Shown: one piece after another, positions 59,270 to 64,000 of the stretch
Position numbering within the stretch: position 1 is the first letter of the stretch
Layout: each line of letters begins with the position of its first letter
Source: Nissolia schottii
Taxonomy: Eukaryota > Streptophyta > Magnoliopsida > Fabales > Fabaceae
DNA: 64,000 bases
Assembly (NCBI GenBank): GCA_003254905.1
Contig: QANU01046441.1
Location: 358,665 to 422,664, forward strand
Direction: 5' to 3'
Program-made: the position numbers and the translations under genes
Notes under the pieces: model-generated
Databases searched by the model: none
Told to the model about the DNA's origin: nothing
Seen by the model: only the letters and a program-made list of their open reading frames with translations

Positions 59270-59535
59270 GCAAAATACTGAAATCACCACCCCTGAATTT
59301 TTTTTTTTTTAATGGTACTAAAAGCACTATTTGTGGCTATTTTAGTACCGTCGCTGTTTTTTAAAAAATGGTGCTGAAATTGCCATTGCTTGTGGCAATT
59401 TCAGTACCGCCACTTTTTTTTAAAATGGTACTAAAATCGCCATTGCTTGTGGCTATTTCAGTATCGTCGCTTTTTTTTTAAAAAAAATGGTACTTAAATC
59501 GTCATTGTTTGTGGCGATTTCAGTACCGTCGCCCC
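59270..59535 (+). repeat. Hairpin-forming tandem repeat, four units of about 60 bp
   Basis: Units at about 59312-59354, 59368-59412, 59425-59470 and 59487-59532 each consist of an inverted repeat of about 16 bp (such as GGTGCTGAAATTGCCA with TGGCAATTTCAGTACC) around a short loop, separated by T/A runs and GTCGC-like ends. A half unit precedes them at 59277. The array lies between the two coding blocks of the mobile-domain pseudogene, in a probable intron. Confidence 0.85.
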
Positions 59536-59624
59536 ATACATTTGTAAATAATTTACCCAAAGCCTATTACAGGCATATGTTTACTTTGCGCCTATATTGA
59601 TGTAGTTTTCTCTTCATTTGACCG

Positions 59625-59935
59625 GGCAGGGGGCAGGCAGATCAGCTGACTATTTTGCGGTGCACTCAGGCGTACATTCTCTTCATGATTGGACGGTTCC
59701 TCTTGTATGACAAATCGGAGAACCGGGTGCACCTAAAGTTTTTCTCGTTGCTTGAAGACTTGGCGAAGACAAGGACATATAGTTGAGGGTCAACAGTCTT
59801 GGCACAGCTATATCAAGAGTTGTGCCATGCAACCATATTCACTGTGACTGAGTTTGGAGGCTGTGTTAGGTTGTTACACATATGGGCTTGGATGAACCAG
59901 ACTATAGTCAATATATGGCACAATTTGTAAATACA
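59625..59935 (+). pseudogene. Plant mobile domain pseudogene, second block
   Basis: The frame gives QLTILRCTQAYILFMIGRFL, LYDKSENRVHLKFFSLLEDL, then a stop (TGA) where Trp is usual in the Y.WG motif, then VLAQLYQELCHAT and GGCVRLLHIWAWMNQT. This follows the second half of the plant mobile domain (ARAYILYLIGG.LFPD.S.N.VHL...LRDL, LA.LYRELCRA, GGC..LLQ.WAW). It is the continuation of the block at 58790-59190. Confidence 0.85.
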
Positions 59936-60290
59936 CAATCTAACTTACCATAAATTCATGTGAAAAATAATTAATAATAGATATAAGGTATAAGGACAAT
60001 TAAAGCTAACATGTCAAAGGATAATTAGTTATTATTATAATTAAGACACATGGAAAAACACAAAATCACATAACTAACAAAAAAGTTAAGAACAAAGCAA
60101 TTAATAACATGGATTTGGATCCTCCAAAGTGAGATTGCTTACTTTAGAGGGTAAAGTGAGGAATCTCACCATTGGATTAATAAGATGTCAATGAAAGAAA
60201 ACTATTGAAATGATTAAAAAGGTTAATAACAAAGCAATAAACATATATCATAGCATAAGTAATAACATATATAAGGAGAAAAAATATTAC
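59936..60290. other. Spacer between mobile-domain and transposase remnants
   Basis: AT-rich; contains a short inverted phrase near 60120-60180 (AAGTGAGATTGCTTACTTTAG, then AAGTGAGGAATCTCAC). No gene supported. Confidence 0.45.
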
Positions 60291-61190
60291 CTGGCACGTA
60301 ATACTATAAACCCAACAAAAATGTAGGAATTTTATTGTACGATTCTTCCCAATTGCTATATATCATAGCAATCGCCCTTTGTTTCCCAAGCCAACATGTC
60401 TTGTATGACGACATCAAGTTCAACTCCTTATGAACATCTACTTGTAGCTAGGACTGTCAAAATGGGTCTGGTCCGTTTACCGGTTAAATGGGTGGACTTT
60501 ACATGCGAAAAATAGGCTTGCAAAAATTTGAAAAAAATTGGACCAGCCCGTTTAAGCCGGGTCTGTTTGGCCCGCGGACCGGCCCGTGAGCCCGTGATTT
60601 TTCTAAAAAAATTTTAAATTTTTTTTTAAATTTTTTGATTTTTTTTGAATTTATTGAATTTTTAAATTTTTTTAAAAATATAAACGGGTTTGCGGGCTGC
60701 CTGTTTAAACCTGCGGATCGACCATAAACGAGTCAGACCCTAAAAATGTACATATTTTTGGCCCGATGACCCTAAAAATATGCATATTTTTGGTCTGGCC
60801 CGTTTAGGCCCGCGAGCCTAAACGGGGCAGGCCCGCCCGTTTTGACAGCCATACTTGTAGCGCTTTGACAGTTGTATCTGGATCAGCTTTTACAATTGCG
60901 TATATGATTGCAAAGATAACCTTTGAATCTAGATGCACGTGACTCTTTGATAAATTAGAAAAAAGACAAGTATGTTCATCAGTAAACTTTCCCATCTCCC
61001 ACATTTGAGACTTCTCCCTTAGAGTCACCCAAATTAACTAGGCACATCCTTGTTTTGCCATGGCGCACCTGCACCAAAATTTCCTTTTGCCAAACTCAAG
61101 GACTTTGTGTTGCATGCCTCTCCGGAGGTTGTAGTTTTTAACAGCAAACAACACAGTTTCATTGTTTGAAAACTATTGACCAATATACAA
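60291..61190 (-). pseudogene. MULE (MuDR-type) transposase N-terminal exon, split by a MITE
   Basis: On the minus strand the frame from about 61190 reads FSNNETVLFAVKNYNLRRGM, KRKFWCRCAMAKQGC, a TAG (61040-61038) in place of Trp, then SQMWEMGKFTDEHTC, HVHLDSKVIFAIIYAIVKAD and PDTTVKALQ. It is cut at 60852 by the hAT-like MITE and resumes at 60447 with LQVDVHKELNLMSSYKTCWL, GKQRAIAMIYSNWEESYNKI and, after another stop in place of Gln, YYVPG at a donor site. This is the DNA-binding MuDR/FAR1-like region and start of the MULE transposase core. The catalytic DDE residues lie in the part not found. Two TAG stops make it inactive. Confidence 0.87.
60448..60852. mobile_element. hAT-like MITE, 405 bp, inside transposase remnant
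   Basis: Perfect 8-bp duplication ACTTGTAG on both sides (60440-60447 and 60853-60860). Terminal repeats: left CTAGGACTGTCAAAATGGG, right in reverse ATGGCTGTCAAAACGGG. The interior is rich in GGCCCG/CGGGCC phrases and carries no gene. The 8-bp duplication supports the hAT superfamily. Confidence 0.88.
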
Positions 61191-61325
61191 ATCATTAATA
61201 ATGTATATGCACAAACATTAATAATGTATGTGCACAAACTTTAACAATACAAGTGCACAAATATTAATAATGTATGTGCACAAACATTAACAACACAGGT
61301 GCACAAATGTTAACAACATGAAAAA
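61189..61325. repeat. Minisatellite, about 24-bp unit
   Basis: About five copies of the unit ATTAATAATGTATGTGCACAAAC and its variants (AACAACACAGGTGCACAAATGT), each with a GTGCAC core. Located just upstream of the minus-strand transposase remnant. Confidence 0.8.
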
Positions 61326-61534
61326 TGAACATGAATGTTGATTAACAACATGAGAAACAAACACGAATGCTAAAAAACCATGAGTAATCAATGGATGCTG
61401 ATGAAGAAAATGAAGTTGACGATACACTGTTATGATGGATAATAGAGATGAGAGTTTTATGAACAAGTTGCGAGTTGCATTGGAGTGAGAGCAAATCGCG
61501 GGAGAGTGCGTGCCAGTAGAGGAGGAGGAAGATG

Positions 61535-61805
61535 GCGAGTGTGGAGGAAGAGAAAGAATAAGAAGAAGATAAAAACAGAGTCAGGTGAGAGGATGAGGAG
61601 CAGAAGCACGAGTGTGAAGGAAGAGAAATAATACGAAAAAAAAACAGAGTTAGGTGAGAGGAGGAGGAGGAGTGAAGGAGTACAAATGTGGAGGAAGAGA
61701 AATAATACGAAGAAAAAAAAAACAGATTTAAGTGAGAGGAGGAGAGGAGAAGGACGAAAGTGGGGGAAGAGAAAGAATACGAAAAAAAATCAGGTCCACA
61801 TGAAA
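61535..61805. repeat. Purine-rich minisatellite, four units of about 74 bp
   Basis: Units starting near 61535, 61609, 61685 and 61757 share AGTGxGGAAGAGAAA, AATACGAA, an A-run, ACAGAxTxAGGTGAGAGGA and GGAGGAG. The plus strand is almost all purines. The 173-codon Ser/Phe frame on the other strand is a consequence of this composition and is not taken as a gene. Confidence 0.8.
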
Positions 61806-61874
61806 GAGATGATGAAGAGAAGAAAGAAAAATACAAAGTTGGTATAATATACGTGAGAGACAATATGTGGCATG

Positions 61875-62587
61875 CATGGTTATCAAACTCGCGAGTTTAA
61901 GTAAACTCGTAGAGCCTCCGTAAACTCGGATCGTAAACTAGGATCGTAAACTCGTACGAGTTTACCTATTATTAAAAAAATATTTTAAAAAATTATTATG
62001 CTACAAAAATATATTTAATAAAACTTGAAATTCATAAATACATTTATATCCATAACAAAGCACAAATAAAGATGAAATATATGAGTTCTAAGTTCAATTC
62101 ATACATAATACATATAACATAATACATAGTATTGACTACGGAACATCACAAGAAGCGAATTTGTGACGATGATGTCTTCAATATAGAACACTAAAGCACA
62201 AATAGCAATGCAGAGATCACGCACCCTGGTGGGAAAGATCCCTGAGCAAAGGATGAAATACATACGACAAGCAACGACGGAGCACAACGGAGCACGATTG
62301 TAGGCGCAACTGTAAATGATAACTCTAAAATACTTAAATGACCTAAATCTAAAACCTCATAGTTATGGAAAACAATATCAAACTTGTTTTGTTTCTTAAA
62401 AAAAAAAAAAACCTGCCTTGTGGGTAAACTCGTAAAATCGGGAGTAAACTGCGATTTTATGCGAGTTTACCCGAGTTTACCCGATTTTACCCAGAAACGA
62501 GTTTACATGCGAGTTAGCTCGATTTTACAACCTAAACTCGTAAAATCGGACGATTTTACTAGTTTACACGTGTTTTTAATAACTATG
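61875..62587 (-). mobile_element. hAT-like non-autonomous element with captured gene, copy 2
   Basis: 713 bp, opposite orientation to the copy at 24577-25599. Perfect 8-bp duplication GTGGCATG (61867-61874 and 62588-62595). The left end CATGGTTATCAAACTCGCGA matches the reversed right end of copy 1, and the right end in reverse is CATAGTTATTAAAAACACG. It carries the same sugar-transporter fragment (about 62138-62270) but lacks about 275 bp that correspond to roughly 25086-25365 of copy 1. GTAAACTCG-type subterminal repeats are present at both ends. Confidence 0.85.
62138..62270 (-). pseudogene. Captured sugar-transporter fragment in copy 2
   Basis: The minus-strand frame reads YFILCSGIFPTRVRDLCIAI and CALVFYIEDIIVTNSLLVM, the same transporter segment as in copy 1, after which the element jumps to the sequence distal to the capture. 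The VPETKGMPLEV part is missing because of the internal deletion. Some positions are closer to the family consensus (VF..., IIVT) than copy 1, so copy 2 did not derive from copy 1 in its present state. Confidence 0.8.
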
Positions 62588-62595
62588 GTGGCATG

Positions 62596-63460
62596 TTCTA
62601 GGGTGTACATCAAACATTTTTCATCTTGCATTATTGATTGTTAGGTTCACAAGTTTTACACACTTTTCTAATTATATTTTATCATATAGGACTTTTGAAG
62701 TAGCAACTGTAAAAGTCAATCAAGTATTTTAATAGATGTGATAATACATAATTAAACGAGAGTATAAAATGTATCAAAACTAATCTGTTAAATGATTGCA
62801 TAAAACTATTTTATACTATATTAAAACTAATCTCAAAGTGCCAAAGATGGATAGCACAATTCATAAGTGAACGAGTCATATTCTAAAAAGGAGGTGAGTT
62901 TAATTTTTTCTGTCGATGTGTGAGTCACTTTGGTGAATGATATGTAAATACTCTTGTAAGCTTGGGGTAGTGTTTGGAGTATGCCCTGGTCTTAGTGGAA
63001 TGATTGATATTTTGTAAGTAATAATAAGAGGGAATGCCTTAGTTGATCCCTAAACTTTTTATCGGTTTTCATATTAGTCTTTCAATATAAAAAAAAACCC
63101 AATTAGACCCTGAATGCCCTCGACTGATCCTTAACATTTCAAATGTTACTCTCATTAGCCCTTAGACATTTTATATAGAATGACTAATGAGAGTTAATGT
63201 TTGAAATGTTCAAAAACCAATTGTAAGCATTTTTTTTTTTTGAAAAACTAATGTGAACGTCACCAAAAAATTTTAAGTACCAATTAAGTCATTCTCCTCA
63301 ATAAAAAAATAAACTAATGTCAAAGTTAAGAGAAGAAAAATAATAAAAAGAAAAAGGAAAAGAAGAAGAAGTAAGCGATTTTGGCAAGGGTAGTAGGAGA
63401 AGTGTGTCAAAGACTCCAGACAGAGCGAGAGAGAGTTGTGGCGATCTGGAAGAGGGAGAG
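62596..63460. other. Upstream region of ATG5
   Basis: Intergenic DNA with a fold-back MITE at 63030-63300. The purine-rich 63340-63460 segment is the probable ATG5 leader; a non-ATG extension of the frame upstream of 63461 is disregarded because the family starts at this point. Confidence 0.5.
63030..63300. repeat. Fold-back MITE, about 270 bp
   Basis: Left arm around CTTAGTTGATCCCTAAACTT and TTTTCATATTAGTCTTTC, right arm around GAAAAACTAATGTGAAC and TTAAGTACCAATTAAGTCAT, reverse complements with mismatches; a nested pair (CATTTCAAATGTTACTCTCA / GAGTTAATGTTTGAAATG) lies inside. It sits some 160 bp upstream of the ATG5 start codon. Confidence 0.65.
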
Positions 63461-64000
63461 ATGAGTGGTAGCGAAGCTCAGAAGTACGTTTGGGAAGGTG
63501 CCATCCCTCTCCAGATTCACCTCCACGACTCCGAAGTCACCACCCTCCCTCCTCCCCCATCCGCCCTCGTACCACACTCTCTCTCTCCTTTCTTTTTTTT
63601 TTTTTTTCCCCCCAATTCAATTTCTTGTTCCTTTTATTGCTGTCTTCAACTTCAACTTCAAATTCAGATTTTACCTATTGAGCTTTTGATCTCAGCTTCA
63701 ACTTTTCTCCCATTTTTCTATAATTATGAGAATACAATCAATTTCATGCATAAATGCACATACACGCATTTGATTTGATGCAACAGGGCAGTGTCTCTTT
63801 GTTGATTAGCCGCTGTTGCTTTGACAAATAACAACACTCAGAATGAATTATCTGGAATTTGAACTGAGCTTCTTGTGTGATATTAATGAATGAATTATGT
63901 ACTGCATTTAATTACCTGTTTCAGAATATATCATATTATTGGTTTCAGGTATTGGCTCCTCGGATAGGGTACTTGCCGTTGTTGATTTCTCGATTGAAGC
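63461..64000 (+). CDS. ATG5: ATG5 autophagy protein, N-terminal part (runs off window)
   Basis: Coding exon 1 is 63461-63568 (36 codons) and exon 2 starts at 63949 after a GT/AG intron, continuing past the window end in frame. The peptide holds KYVWEGAIPLQIHLHDSEV, a proline-rich PPPPSAL and then VLAPRIGYLPLLISRLK, which is the distinctive ATG5 start (ubiquitin-like UblA fold). ATG5 is conjugated to ATG12 through a lysine further downstream, not visible here, and with ATG16 forms the E3-like complex that lipidates ATG8 at the forming autophagosome. Exon 1 is high in GC and followed by a pyrimidine-rich intron. The ATG at 63461 matches the family start; 53 of roughly 350 residues are in view. 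Confidence 0.95.

Noticed and set aside
61342-61863. 173-codon minus-strand frame rich in Ser/Phe/Leu
   Set aside because: Entirely produced by the purine-rich 74-bp minisatellite; no domain.
1-64000. CRISPR array, bacterial operon or phage-type system
   Set aside because: The DNA is clearly plant nuclear: spliced genes, a plant miRNA and plant transposons. The repeat arrays lack unique spacers.

Overview
The window looks like nuclear DNA of a flowering plant, most likely a legume (soybean-like). Genes have short exons with GT/AG introns, intergenic DNA is very AT-rich, and there are abundant LTR, LINE, Mutator (MULE) and hAT-like remnants. The species is inferred from repeat types and protein resemblance recalled from memory; no search was run.

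Layout. 1-19 kb has no convincing intact protein gene. It holds a MIR171 hairpin (9.15-9.24 kb) with exact Dicer-type geometry, fold-back elements, a decayed Ty3/gypsy element (13.8-17.2 kb) and a LINE tail (18.5 kb). A 6-exon ARMC7-like gene lies on the minus strand at 19.9-21.7 kb with an upstream 5'UTR exon at 22.5 kb. 23-37 kb is repeat territory: a MULE-type MITE, a hAT-like element carrying a piece of a tonoplast sugar transporter gene, a copia integrase remnant, a 2.2-kb LTR and several inverted-repeat elements. A REVEILLE1-like MYB gene (6 coding exons) follows at 38.8-41.3 kb, then a LINE tail and a Pack-MULE-like element (42.6-43.9 kb) that carries an open 140-codon CHUP1-like fragment. 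A 3.15-kb solo LTR (46.8-49.9 kb) sits beside a GH5 fragment and contains a one-N assembly join flanked by an exact 83-bp duplication. An expansin A11-like gene (50.7-52.7 kb) and an AXY9-like gene (54.2-55.3 kb, minus) are convergent. 57.9-62.6 kb is a patchwork of a plant-mobile-domain pseudogene, a MULE transposase pseudogene split by a hAT-like MITE, minisatellites and a second, inverted, internally deleted copy of the sugar-transporter-carrying element. The window ends inside ATG5.

The host genes are unrelated neighbours, not a pathway: a minor-spliceosome factor, a clock/auxin MYB, a wall-loosening protein, a wall-acetylation factor and an autophagy conjugation factor. EXPA11 and AXY9 both act on the cell wall, but adjacency is no evidence of co-function. 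The most interesting material is the gene-fragment capture by at least two transposon families, the convergent plant-mobile-domain/MULE-transposase pair, and hairpin-forming or palindromic repeat arrays.
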